Origin: Pseudomonas sp. NBRC 111124
GTDB taxonomy: Bacteria; Pseudomonadota; Gammaproteobacteria; Pseudomonadales; Pseudomonadaceae
Direction of reading: 5' to 3'
NCBI RefSeq assembly: GCF_001320245.1
Contig: NZ_BCBA01000018.1
Span: 1 to 64,000, forward strand
DNA length: 64,000 nt
Shown here: piece by piece, positions 43,416-52,163 of the stretch
Position numbering within the stretch: the stretch's first letter is position 1
Layout of the letters: each line of letters starts with the position of its first letter
Notes under the pieces: generated by a model
Told to the model about the DNA's origin: nothing
The model's database searches: none
The model's input: the letters and a program-made list of their open reading frames with translations, nothing else
Made by a program: the position numbers and the translations under genes

Positions 43416-43756
43416 TTCCTTTTCCTTGAGAGAGCCATGAAGACGAGGAAAATATATGTAGAGTTTGGCGACAGATCTAGAATGTAGACTTATACAGGTA
43501 AACTACTCGTGCACGTTTAGATGCCTCTGAGAAGCAGGTTTCAGGCGAGCAATGGCATCAAAAATAGCTTTTTGATATCACTCAGAAATGGTGCCGACCA
43601 GACGACGTGGGCGGTTGATGGCCAAATGCCCTTGAGGCGACCATACAATGCGCGAAGTCGTGATCATGACAAGACCTCACGATAGACATGACCTAAAACT
43701 TTACACATAATCGCGCTTCCGATACGCACCCCAGTCATTCCTTCTCAGGAGAGGTC
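43416..43756. other. Non-coding divergent spacer with two candidate operators
   Basis: 341 bp without a convincing ORF, AT-richer than the surroundings. Two inverted repeats are visible: TCAAAAA-TAGC-TTTTTGA (43558-43575, perfect) and GTCGTGATCATGAC (43657-43670, one mismatch pair). A possible -10 (CATAAT) sits at about 43705-43710. No terminator is evident. Confidence 0.55.
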
Positions 43757-44632
43757 ATGAAACGCAAGCAAACCGTTGAGCAGGTACGCTGGGACCTGGC
43801 ACTGCGCTACAAGCTGATCGAGACCGTCGCCTGGTGGGAAGGCCGCCTGACCACCGGCCACCTGATGCAGAGTTTCGGCATCAGTCGGCAGCAGGCGTCC
43901 AAGGACATCAATACCTACATCACTGAGCATGCGCCGAAGAACCTGGCGTACGACAAACAGCTCAAGGGTTATGTACCCAGCAAGCAGTTCAAACCCAAGT
44001 TCATCGAGGACAGCGCAAGCGCTTATCTGCACCTGCTGTATCAGAACGGTGAGCGCGCCCCGCACATTGACGGCCTGGCGCTGGCCTATGCCCACACCAA
44101 GGTACTGGAAGTGCCGGATCGGCCTATCCGGCCGGAAGTGCTGCGCCCCCTGCTCAAGGCCTGTCGTGAAGGGCTGCGCCTGGAGACCGAATACGTTTCA
44201 CTCAACACACCGAACGTCGAGGTGCGCCTCATCGCGCCGCACACACTGGTCTACACCGGCATGCGCTGGCATGTGCGGGCTTATTGTGAAAAGAACGGCC
44301 AGTATCGCGATTTCGTGCTCAGCCGATTGCGCGGGCAGCCGGACCTGCTTGATGAGTCGCCCAATAGCCGGGAGCCGGACGAAGACTGGAATGCCGAGAT
44401 CCCGGTAATCTTCGAGCCTGACGGGCGTTTGAACGCGGCGCAGAAGGCGATCATCGAAGCCGATTTCGGCATGATCGACGGGCAGCTGGTCGTGCCGAGC
44501 CGCAGGGCGCTGGTGAAGTATGTACTGCAGCGTTATCAGATCGACCCGCGCAACGTAGCGACCAGCCCTGAAGCGCAACAAATCGTGGTATCCAACCTCA
44601 AGGACCTGCGGCCATGGCTGATGCATGACTGA
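43757..44632 (+). CDS. wHTH-WYL transcriptional regulator, CapW/BrxR-like
   Basis: 291 aa from ATG 43757 (GGAGAGGTC upstream). The N-terminal winged HTH (about 10-70) contains LIETVAWWEGRLTTGHLMQS and FGISRQQASKDINTY; the WYL domain (about 140-215) contains LIAPHTLVYTGMRWHVRAYC and the C-terminal WCX-like part ends VVSNLKDLRPWLMHD. This length and order match CapW and BrxR, repressors of CBASS and BREX defence operons, and DriD of Caulobacter. No defence genes adjoin it here, so the targets are unknown. A divergent membrane peptide gene and an SOS gene lie next to it. Confidence 0.82.
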   Translation: MKRKQTVEQVRWDLALRYKLIETVAWWEGRLTTGHLMQSFGISRQQASKDINTYITEHAPKNLAYDKQLKGYVPSKQFKPKFIEDSASAYLHLLYQNGERAPHIDGLALAYAHTKVLEVPDRPIRPEVLRPLLKACREGLRLETEYVSLNTPNVEVRLIAPHTLVYTGMRWHVRAYCEKNGQYRDFVLSRLRGQPDLLDESPNSREPDEDWNAEIPVIFEPDGRLNAAQKAIIEADFGMIDGQLVVPSRRALVKYVLQRYQIDPRNVATSPEAQQIVVSNLKDLRPWLMHD

Positions 44633-44650
44633 CGCAACCGCCGCCTTGGC

Positions 44651-45670
44651 TCAACCGTAAAGCAAGCGCTCGGCCAACCTCTGTGCCACCCTGGCCGGCG
44701 AACGCTTTTCCGCTTGGGCATGGCCGAACACCTCGGTTAGCCGCGTCGGTATCTGCGCCAGGTGCGCGGTGATCGTGCCCAGGTCGCCCCCCCGATGCTT
44801 CAACGCCACGTAGATCAGGCCACCCGCATTGATCACATAATCGGGGGCGTAGAGGATGCCGCGCGTCTCCAGCTGGTCGGCCACCTGCAAGGTAGTCAGC
44901 TGATTGTTCGCCGCCCCCGCCACCGCTGCGCATCGCAGCTGCATCACTGTCTGGCCATTGAGCACCGGCCCAACGCCACAGGGCGCAAAGATATCGCAAG
45001 GCGTGCTGATGAGAGCATCATTGGTCACCGGGTGAGCACTGAACTGCTCCACTGCCAAGCGCACCCGGCCGGGGTCCAGGTCGCTGACCAGCAACTCCGC
45101 GCCCGCCGCATGCAGTTGCTCGGCCAGGGCATAACCGACATTACCGAGCCCTTGCACAGCCACGCGCAGGCCTTCGAGGTTACTGCTGCCCAGGCGCGCC
45201 TGCGAGGTGGCGCGGATGCCGGCGAACACGCCCATGGCGGCATGCGGGGACGGGTCACCGGACGCCGTGGTGCTGGTGACATGTGGTGTGCTCTGGGCGA
45301 TGCAGTCCATGTCCAGAGTCGAGGTACCACTGTCCACGGCGATGATGAAACGCCCTTGCAGAGTATCGATGAAGCGGCCGAATGCCTCGAACAGTGCTGC
45401 GCGGTTTTCCACGTGGGGGTTACGCATGATCACCGCCTTGCCGCCACCCAACGGCAAGCCCGCCAGCGCCGCCTTGTAGCTCATGCCCTGGGCCAGGCGA
45501 ATGGCGTCGGCCATGGCGCTCTCGTCATCGGCATAGGGGAGATAGCGGCAACCGCCCACCGCCGGGCCCAGTTTCTCGCTGTGAATCGCCACGACGGCCT
45601 TGAGGCCGGTGGGCGGGTCAATGAACAGGTGCAGCGACTGGGTACGGGTGCTTTGCATCAGCGCGAACAT
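44651..45670 (-). CDS. Leucine-dehydrogenase-like Glu/Leu/Phe/Val dehydrogenase
   Basis: 339 aa from ATG 45670; the open frame continues upstream but without the family N-terminus. GPAVGGCRYLPY and the catalytic-lysine motif LPLGGGKAVIMRNP are present, with Rossmann GLGNVGYALAEQL and the PDYVINAGGLI block. Reaction: NAD-dependent oxidative deamination of a branched-chain or aromatic amino acid. It is divergent from the SirB1-like gene by 125 bp. Confidence 0.88.
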   Translation of the reverse strand: MFALMQSTRTQSLHLFIDPPTGLKAVVAIHSEKLGPAVGGCRYLPYADDESAMADAIRLAQGMSYKAALAGLPLGGGKAVIMRNPHVENRAALFEAFGRFIDTLQGRFIIAVDSGTSTLDMDCIAQSTPHVTSTTASGDPSPHAAMGVFAGIRATSQARLGSSNLEGLRVAVQGLGNVGYALAEQLHAAGAELLVSDLDPGRVRLAVEQFSAHPVTNDALISTPCDIFAPCGVGPVLNGQTVMQLRCAAVAGAANNQLTTLQVADQLETRGILYAPDYVINAGGLIYVALKHRGGDLGTITAHLAQIPTRLTEVFGHAQAEKRSPARVAQRLAERLLYG

Positions 45671-45795
45671 CGACGGGCTCCCCAACGAGGTGCTCCTACC
45701 AGTATAGGCACGGGCCGGGCAGCGACACCGCGGGCGGACCACTGGACGAATGCACGCGCTCCAGCTAATACTCAAGCGTGTGTGGAGAGCCCCCC

Positions 45796-46602
45796 ATGAA
45801 GCCACGTCAAGCCTGCCTGGCCTGCCTGGAACGCGAGCCAGTCGCCCTGCTGGAAGCTGCGCTGTGGATCGCCGTCGAGCATGACCGAGAGGTCGAGCCG
45901 GCGGCCAGCCTTGCTGCACTGCACAACCTGCAAGGCCAGATCAGTGCCAGCTTGCCGATGCTGCCGTTGTCCGAACTGGCCCAGCCACTGCTGCGCCAGC
46001 TCAATGCGCTGGGTTTCCAGCAAGATGAATACCACCCGCTGCGCCCGCAGGCGGCGCTGCTGGACAAGGTCCTGCAACGCCGCCGCGGCCAGCCCCTGGC
46101 GCTGGCCATCATTACTCTGGAACTGGCCCGGCGCTTGTCCATACCGCTTGAGGGTGTGGCATTTCCTGGACACTTCCTTCTGCGCGTGCCCGGTGCCGAT
46201 CACCTGCTCGACCCCTGTGGCGGCCGGCGCCTGTACCCAACTGATTGCCGCGAACTGCTGGCGCGCCAGTTTGGCCCGCATGTGCCGCTGACTGCCGAAC
46301 ACCTGCGCAGTGCCAGCGCCATGCAGATGCTGCAGCGCCTCTCGCGCAACCTGCGCCAGTTGCATCTGAGCAACGACAACCACCTGGCCGCGCTGATCGA
46401 CGCCGAACGGGTCATGCAACTGGGCCCGGCCCAGGTCAGTGACTACATGACCCGCGCAACGCTGTATCAGCACCTGGATTGCCCACAGGCCGAACGGTTC
46501 GACCTGGAGCATGCCCTGCTGCTGACCGATGACCCGGTCCAGCGCCTAAAGCTGTCCGAGCGAATCGGCAAGCTACCGACGGTGAACCGTTCGATTCACT
46601 GA
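45796..46602 (+). CDS. SirB1/transglutaminase-like TPR protein
   Basis: 268 aa from ATG 45796. N-terminal acidic region, then a transglutaminase-like fold marked by HPLRPQAALLDKVLQRRRGQ and GVAFPGHFLLRVPG, and TPR-like C-terminal helices. This matches SirB1-type proteins, whose biochemical function is not settled. The expected Cys of true transglutaminases is not clear. The 3' end overlaps the convergent maiA by 7 bp. Confidence 0.8.
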   Translation: MKPRQACLACLEREPVALLEAALWIAVEHDREVEPAASLAALHNLQGQISASLPMLPLSELAQPLLRQLNALGFQQDEYHPLRPQAALLDKVLQRRRGQPLALAIITLELARRLSIPLEGVAFPGHFLLRVPGADHLLDPCGGRRLYPTDCRELLARQFGPHVPLTAEHLRSASAMQMLQRLSRNLRQLHLSNDNHLAALIDAERVMQLGPAQVSDYMTRATLYQHLDCPQAERFDLEHALLLTDDPVQRLKLSERIGKLPTVNRSIH

Positions 46603-47228
46603 GCCGGTGTGTCTCCCTGGCAGGACGGATGCGCCCTGGCGAACGCCGGATGCCCCTTGGCCAGCGCTGCGACCCGGGCAATTCGCGGGTAGCCGCCGAG
46701 GTCGATGTTGAAGCGCTCGGCCGCATACAACTGCGCAATCAGGTAGATATCCGCCAGCCCCGGCTCATTGCCAAAGCAGTAACCGCGATCGCCAATCAAT
46801 TGCTCCACGGCGGCCAGCCCCTGGCCGATCCAGTGTGCGATCCACTGGTTGACCTGCGCCTCGTCATGCCCAAGCTGGCGCAGCTGGTTGAGCACGCTGA
46901 CGTTGTGCAGCGGGTGCACATCGCAACCGATGATCGCCGCCACGCCACGCACCTTGGCGCGCATTGCTGCACCCGCCGGCAACAGGGCCGGCTGTGGATA
47001 AACCTCTTCCAGGTACTCGATGATCGCAGGCGACTGCACCAGCAGTTCACCGTCATCGGTACGCAAGGCCGGCACCCGGCCTTGCGGGTTCACCGCGACG
47101 AAGGCATCACCGCGATGCTCACCTTTGAGCAGGTTGACCGGCACGGCCCGGACGTCCAGGCCCTTGAGTGCCAAGGCAATGCGCACCCGGTAGGAAGACG
47201 TGGAACGGTAATAGGTATACAGCTCCAT
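46596..47228 (-). CDS. maiA: Maleylacetoacetate isomerase (GST zeta class)
   Basis: 210 aa from ATG 47228. The zeta-GST signature RSTSSYRVRIALALKG is at the N-terminus, with GSTlike QSPAIIEYLEEVYP and a C-terminal helical domain. Reaction: cis-trans isomerisation of maleylacetoacetate to fumarylacetoacetate, the step between HmgA and FahA. It follows fahA by 11 bp. Confidence 0.93.
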   Translation of the reverse strand: MELYTYYRSTSSYRVRIALALKGLDVRAVPVNLLKGEHRGDAFVAVNPQGRVPALRTDDGELLVQSPAIIEYLEEVYPQPALLPAGAAMRAKVRGVAAIIGCDVHPLHNVSVLNQLRQLGHDEAQVNQWIAHWIGQGLAAVEQLIGDRGYCFGNEPGLADIYLIAQLYAAERFNIDLGGYPRIARVAALAKGHPAFARAHPSCQGDTPAQ

Positions 47229-47239
47229 GGCCGACTCCC

Positions 47240-48532
47240 TCAGTTGGCTGCGATGATCTTGCCGCGGCACTCGCCGAAGCCGATGCTGGCCACGCCATCA
47301 CGCGCGCAGCGGGCGCGCAGGATGATCTCGTCGCCGTCCTCGAGGAACTTGCGGATCTCGCCACTGGGCAGTTCCACCGGTTGCTTGCCGCCCACCGTAG
47401 TCTCCAACAGGCTGCCATAGGCATCTGGCGTAGCGCCGGACAGGGTGCCGGAACCGAACAGGTCGCCTGGCTGCAGCTGGCAGCCGTTGACGCTGTGATG
47501 GGCAATGAGCTGGGCCACGGTCCAGTACATGTTCAACGTGTTGCTCAAAGCCAGGCGGTGCGCCGGCAGGTTCTGCTCGCGCATGCGCTCGGTGAGCAGC
47601 AGCACTTCCAGTTCGATATCGAAGGCGCCCTTGGCCTGGTCGCGCTGATCTAGCAGGTAAGGCAGCGGCTGCGGGTCACCTTCCGGACGGGCCGGCTGGG
47701 CGCAGCGGAAGGGCTCCAGGGCTTCGGCGGTAACTACCCACGGCGAAATCGTGGTGATGAAACTCTTCGACAGGAACGGGCCCAGCGGCTGGTATTCCCA
47801 GGCCTGGATATCCCGCGCCGACCAGTCGTTGAGCAGACACAGGCCGGCCAGATGCTGGTCGGCTTCGGCAATCGGGATGGCCTGCCCGATGTCGTTGCCC
47901 TGGCCGATCCAGATGCCCAGCTCCAGCTCGTAGTCCAGGCGCGCGCAGGGACCGAAGCTCGGCTCGGTGTGGCCGGCCGGCAGGGTCTGGCCTTTCGGGC
48001 GACGTACCTCGGCACCGGATGGGCGCAAGGTCGAAGCGCGGCCGTGGTAGCCGATCGGTACGTACTTGTAGTTGGGCAGCAGCGGGTTGTCGGGGCGGAA
48101 CAGCTTGCCGACGTTGGTGGCGTGCTGGATGCCGACGTAGAAGTCGGTGTAGTCGCCGACCTTGGCCGGCAGGTGCAGTTGGCACTCGCTGGCCGGAAGC
48201 AGGGCAGCCTTTAGCACAGCCTGATGTTCGCTGTGTTCGCCCAACAGTGCCAGCAGACGCTCGCGCAGCGCCACTCGGGCTGCCCGCCCCAGCGCGAAGA
48301 AGGCGTTCAGCGCACCACCACGAGTGGCCTCCACTGCAGCCTTGGCCTGGCCATCGAACAGGCCCGCAGTCAACACGGCTTCCAGATCAAGAATGGCATC
48401 GCCGATGGCGACGCCACAGCGCTGCGCTTCACCCGGGCGGCTGAAGATGCCCAGCGGCAGGTTCTGCAGCGGGAAGTCGCGGTGCCCGTTGGCGTGCTCG
48501 ACCCAGCTACGGGCAATGGCGGTCTGGTTCAT
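47240..48532 (-). CDS. fahA: Fumarylacetoacetase
   Basis: 430 aa. Metal and active-site features: DFYVGIQHATNVGKLFRP (DxY), GYHGRAS (His), YELELGIWIGQGN (Glu pair) and CLLNDWSARDIQAWEY (Asp). Reaction: hydrolysis of fumarylacetoacetate to fumarate and acetoacetate, the last step of tyrosine/phenylalanine/homogentisate catabolism. It starts 3 bp after the hmgA stop. Confidence 0.96.
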   Translation of the reverse strand: MNQTAIARSWVEHANGHRDFPLQNLPLGIFSRPGEAQRCGVAIGDAILDLEAVLTAGLFDGQAKAAVEATRGGALNAFFALGRAARVALRERLLALLGEHSEHQAVLKAALLPASECQLHLPAKVGDYTDFYVGIQHATNVGKLFRPDNPLLPNYKYVPIGYHGRASTLRPSGAEVRRPKGQTLPAGHTEPSFGPCARLDYELELGIWIGQGNDIGQAIPIAEADQHLAGLCLLNDWSARDIQAWEYQPLGPFLSKSFITTISPWVVTAEALEPFRCAQPARPEGDPQPLPYLLDQRDQAKGAFDIELEVLLLTERMREQNLPAHRLALSNTLNMYWTVAQLIAHHSVNGCQLQPGDLFGSGTLSGATPDAYGSLLETTVGGKQPVELPSGEIRKFLEDGDEIILRARCARDGVASIGFGECRGKIIAAN

Positions 48533-48535
48533 GGG

Positions 48536-49837
48536 TTATCTCCGGTTCGGGTTGAAGGTGCTCGGCAAGGTGGCCCAGCAACTATCGTAGTCGGCCTGCA
48601 ATTGCGGGCTGTCGAGTGCCTGCAGGCTCGGGCGCAGCACCTGGCTGGTCTCGAACATGAAAGCCATGGTGTTGTCGATCTTGTGCGGTGCGAGCTCGGC
48701 GGCGATGGCCTTCTCGCAGGTTTCGGCATCCGGCCCGTGGGCGCTCATTACCCCGTGCAGTGAGGCACCACCTGGCAGGAAGCCTTCGGCCTTGGCATCG
48801 TAGGCACCGCTGATCAGGCCCATGAACTCGTTCATCAGGTTGCGGTGGAACCACGGTGGACGGAAGGTGTTCTCGGCCACCATCCAGCGTGGCGGGAAAA
48901 TGACGAAGTCCATGTTGGCCATGCCGTGCACGCTGGTCGGCGAAGTCAGTACGGTGAAAATTGACGGGTCCGGGTGGTCGAAGCTGACCGTGCCGATGGT
49001 GTTGAAGCGACGCAGGTCGTACTTGTAGGGCACGTTGCTGCCGTGCCAGGCGACCACGTCCAGCGGCGAGTGCTGCAGCTCGCAGGCCCAATGCTCACCG
49101 AGAAACTTCTGTACCAGCTGCACCGGGCCTTCGACTTCTTCGTAGTGCGCCACCGGGGTGAGGAAATCACGCGGGTTGGCCAGGCCATTGCTGCCGATTG
49201 GCCCGAGGTCCGGCAGGCGCAGCGGCGCGCCATGGTTCTCGGCGATGTAGCCGCGGGCCTGGCCATCGAGCAGCTCGACGCGAAACTTCATGCCACGCGG
49301 GATAACGGCGATTTCCATCGGCTCGACGTCCATCACACCCAGTTCGCTGGCGATGCGCAGGCGGCCTTGCTCCGGCACCAGCAACAACTCGCCATCAGCG
49401 TTGAAAAATACCCGCTCCATGGAGCGATTGGCGCGGTAGATGTAGATGCTGACCCCGGCCGGTTTTTCAGCGGCCGAATTGGCCACCATCGGCAACCAGC
49501 CTTCGATGAAGTCGGTCGGCTCACTGGGAATTGGCTGCGGGCTCCAGCGCAAGCGGTTGGGCGTGACCGCGCCCGACGGGCCGCTCAATGGCTGACGCTG
49601 CAGGCGCTCGAAGCGCGGGTGCAGGGCCGATGGCCGGATGCGATACAACCAGGTGCGGCGCAGTTCGCTGCGGGCCATGGTGAACGCGGTGCCCGACAGC
49701 AGCTCGGCATAGAGGCCATAGGGAGCCTTCTGTGGCGAGTTCTGCCCAACCGGCAGGGCGCCGGGCAATGCTTCGCTGGCGAATTCGTTGCCGAAGCCGC
49801 TCAGGTATTGAAGATCGGGGGACGTGTCGCGGTTCAT
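48536..49837 (-). CDS. hmgA: Homogentisate 1,2-dioxygenase
   Basis: 433 aa. The N-terminus [20 protein letters not shown] and the iron-binding H-x5-E motif in [14 protein letters not shown] are diagnostic, together with [16 protein letters not shown]. Reaction: oxygenolytic ring opening of homogentisate to maleylacetoacetate. It is the first gene of hmgA-fahA-maiA and divergent from hmgR with a 166-bp spacer that holds a 17-bp palindrome. Confidence 0.97.
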   Translation of the reverse strand: MNRDTSPDLQYLSGFGNEFASEALPGALPVGQNSPQKAPYGLYAELLSGTAFTMARSELRRTWLYRIRPSALHPRFERLQRQPLSGPSGAVTPNRLRWSPQPIPSEPTDFIEGWLPMVANSAAEKPAGVSIYIYRANRSMERVFFNADGELLLVPEQGRLRIASELGVMDVEPMEIAVIPRGMKFRVELLDGQARGYIAENHGAPLRLPDLGPIGSNGLANPRDFLTPVAHYEEVEGPVQLVQKFLGEHWACELQHSPLDVVAWHGSNVPYKYDLRRFNTIGTVSFDHPDPSIFTVLTSPTSVHGMANMDFVIFPPRWMVAENTFRPPWFHRNLMNEFMGLISGAYDAKAEGFLPGGASLHGVMSAHGPDAETCEKAIAAELAPHKIDNTMAFMFETSQVLRPSLQALDSPQLQADYDSCWATLPSTFNPNRR

Positions 49838-49912
49838 CGAAGCCTCCGGGCTCTTGCCGAGCCGATGCGGGCAGCTGGCTGCTTGCGCGGCAGCGGGTCT
49901 GCATTGTTTTTA

Positions 49913-49929
49913 TCGTAATCAGATTACGA
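49913..49929. promoter_or_regulatory. 17-bp palindrome, probable HmgR operator
   Basis: TCGTAATCAGATTACGA is a perfect palindrome about a central A, in the hmgA-hmgR spacer about 76 bp upstream of hmgA. HmgR of P. putida is known to bind a 17-bp palindrome in the hmgA promoter. A further CGTAAT half-site occurs at 49934-49939. Confidence 0.8.
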
Positions 49930-50003
49930 ATAACGTAATTTGCTCAGGGCAAGGCGTCAAGCTATAAAGGCCCGACTCGAACAATCCGGAACCACGAAAA
50001 CCC

Positions 50004-50786
50004 ATGGCCAAAGCCAGCTCTCCCGCCGACAACGGCAAGCAGAAAGTCCGTTCGGCGGAAGTCGGCACCGATATCCTCAAGGCCCTCGCCGAACTCTCCC
50101 CTTCCACCTCGCTTTCACGCTTGGCCGAGCATGTACAGATGCCGGCGAGCAAGGTGCATCGCTACCTGCAGGCCCTGATCGCCAGCGGCTTTGCCGAACA
50201 GGACGCCGCCACCAACCACTATGGGCTGGGGCGCGAGGCATTGCGTGTAGGTCTGGCAGCGCTGGGCAGCATCGATGTGCTGAAAGTGGCGGCGCTGCCG
50301 CTGTCGCAGTTGCGCGATGAGCTCAACGAGAGTTGCTTCCTCGCCGTCTGGGGCAACCAAGGCGCCACGGTGGTCAGCATCGAGCCCGCCGTGCGGGCGG
50401 TCACGGTGGTGACCCAGATCGGCTCGGTACTGCCGCTGCTGAGCTCCTCCACCGGTTTAGTGTTCGCCGCCCACCTGCCCGAGCGTGAGACCGTGGAGCT
50501 GCGTGACCGTGAGTTGGCCGTGCTGCAGCAGAGCGCCAGCGATTACCAAGGCTTGCTGGCAGGGATCCGCAAACAGGGCTTGCACCATGTGCATGGCCTG
50601 TTGATGCCGGGTGTGGATGCGCTGTCTGCGCCAGTGTTCAACGCCATGGGGCAGATTGCTGCGGTGATGACCGTGGTCGGCCCGACCTCGATCTTCCACG
50701 CCGATGAACACGGCCCCGCAGCCCAGCGCCTGCTGAAGGCAGTACAGGACACCAGCTGGCGCATGGGCTACTCGCCGGAGGCCTGA
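50004..50786 (+). CDS. hmgR: HmgR, IclR-family repressor of the homogentisate operon
   Basis: 260 aa. N-terminal IclR HTH (LSRLAEHVQMPASKVHRYLQ, then ALIASGFAEQD) and C-terminal effector domain with SCFLAVWGNQGATVV and SSSTGLVFAAH. Known for P. putida HmgR: homogentisate is the inducer. The divergent context and the palindrome support the name. Confidence 0.92.
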   Translation: MAKASSPADNGKQKVRSAEVGTDILKALAELSPSTSLSRLAEHVQMPASKVHRYLQALIASGFAEQDAATNHYGLGREALRVGLAALGSIDVLKVAALPLSQLRDELNESCFLAVWGNQGATVVSIEPAVRAVTVVTQIGSVLPLLSSSTGLVFAAHLPERETVELRDRELAVLQQSASDYQGLLAGIRKQGLHHVHGLLMPGVDALSAPVFNAMGQIAAVMTVVGPTSIFHADEHGPAAQRLLKAVQDTSWRMGYSPEA

Positions 50787-51081
50787 AACGTCGGCAGGAG
50801 ACTGTTGCCCGAAACGTAAAGGTGAATGTCACAAGCGGCTATTTTTCCCACCGGATCAACCGCTTATTCTTACCTCACTGGCCGGCATGAAGGGCTCTAC
50901 CCCCCGCCTTTCAGGCCCGCGAGGTTCACCGACGTTGATTTTGAAGCTCCTTGATCTAACGTCTCGATTGGCCGCTGCGTTTGCAGCGGCCTTTTTTATG
51001 GGCGTGCGCAAATGCATGGGTAGCAAGGGCATGCCTTGAGAGGTATAACGCCTGCGATAACCCCAGGCGATGAGCGCGGTT
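50787..51081. other. Intergenic region with possible small-RNA gene
   Basis: 295 bp between hmgR and the convergent hydrolase. It holds an AAGCGG...CCGCTT inverted repeat (50833-50838 / 50860-50865) and a strong terminator 184 bp after hmgR. The roughly 100-130 nt preceding the terminator have no convincing ORF. A small RNA ending at that terminator, or a long hmgR 3' UTR, are both possible. Confidence 0.35.
50970..50997 (+). terminator. Strong intrinsic terminator downstream of hmgR
   Basis: Perfect 9-bp stem GGCCGCTGC (50970-50978) / GCAGCGGCC (50983-50991), loop GTTT, followed by six T. The T-run is on the + side, so it ends + strand transcripts. Confidence 0.92.
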
Positions 51082-51987
51082 TCAGGACCAGGCAACGCTC
51101 TGCGGCAGGTAGCTCAGGAGCTGTTCACGAAAGGCCAGATAGTGGCGCAGCACCTGTACCGGCGCTTCCGTGTGCGGGTAGTGGCCGATGCCCTGCAACT
51201 GCACGGTGTCTGGATTGGGCACCAGCTGCCGATAGCGCTCGACCATGAGCGCACCGGACAAAGGGTCTGCGATACCGTTTATGAACCGAAGCGGCACACC
51301 ATCGCGCTGCAGTGCCCCGACCCAACGTTCGCGGTACTGCCTGCGCTCAGGCTGGTAGCCCACCAGCTTGTGCAGGATGCGCGTACCCTGGTTGGCAGCG
51401 ATCAGGCTCCAGCAATCGTCCAGCGCGCTTTCACTGGGATGGGTGCACGGGCCGTAGATACGCGTCACGTTGCGCACCAGGTCGTCGCGACCAAACGAAC
51501 GCCCCACCAGCCAGCCCAGGCGGCTGAGCAATAGCTTCTGGATCAGTGGTATCCGGCAGCTCTCCGCGAACAGCCCACTGTTGAGAAACACGCAGCTGGC
51601 GATGTCGGCGCGCTGTTCGTGATGTCGCGACAGCAATTCCTGAGACACGCTACCGCCGTAGTCGTGTGCCAGCAGGTGCACTGGCTGTTCAACCTTCAGG
51701 TGCGCCAGCAGCGCCTGTTGCAGGTCCGCTTGCTCGATCAGGCTGTAGCAGTGGTTGAGCGGCTTGGCGGAATCGCCGAAGCCGAGCATGTCGCAGGCAA
51801 TCACCCGGAAGCGTTGGGCCAGCGGAGCCCAGAGGTAATGCCAGTCCCAACTCGCGGTGGGAAATCCATGCAGCAGAAGCAGGGGCTCTCCTTGCCCTGC
51901 GGTCCAGTAGCGGATGCTCTGGCCCCGGAATGAAAAACTTTGCCCCCGGGTACGCCAGACGCGCAATGGAATCTCGGCCATAGGCAT
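51082..51987 (-). CDS. Alpha/beta hydrolase with Asp nucleophile (epoxide hydrolase/haloalkane dehalogenase-like)
   Basis: About 301 aa if starting at ATG 51987 (MPMAEIPLRVW); an upstream start at 52050 would add 21 residues. Oxyanion loop LLLLHGFPTASWDW; the nucleophile motif is LLAHDYGGSVS, i.e. H-D-Y-G-G with Asp in place of the Ser of lipases; acid region NGIADPLSG; catalytic His in GIGHYPHTEAP. Asp nucleophiles occur in haloalkane dehalogenases and epoxide hydrolases. Substrate unknown. The gene stands alone. Confidence 0.85.
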   Translation of the reverse strand: MPMAEIPLRVWRTRGQSFSFRGQSIRYWTAGQGEPLLLLHGFPTASWDWHYLWAPLAQRFRVIACDMLGFGDSAKPLNHCYSLIEQADLQQALLAHLKVEQPVHLLAHDYGGSVSQELLSRHHEQRADIASCVFLNSGLFAESCRIPLIQKLLLSRLGWLVGRSFGRDDLVRNVTRIYGPCTHPSESALDDCWSLIAANQGTRILHKLVGYQPERRQYRERWVGALQRDGVPLRFINGIADPLSGALMVERYRQLVPNPDTVQLQGIGHYPHTEAPVQVLRHYLAFREQLLSYLPQSVAWS

Positions 51988-52163
51988 CAGAGTCGTCCCG
52001 GTGGAGGGATGTTGACGGAATAGGGCAAGGCTGCGGTCATTGCATGTCACCTCGGCACTTTCATGTGCTCTCTATGTCGAGGTGGAGTCTAATCAGCAGC
52101 CCGTCATGTGAAAATTGCGTTACCAGCCAGCTTGATGACCGAGCGAGTCAGTGGCACGCAAGG

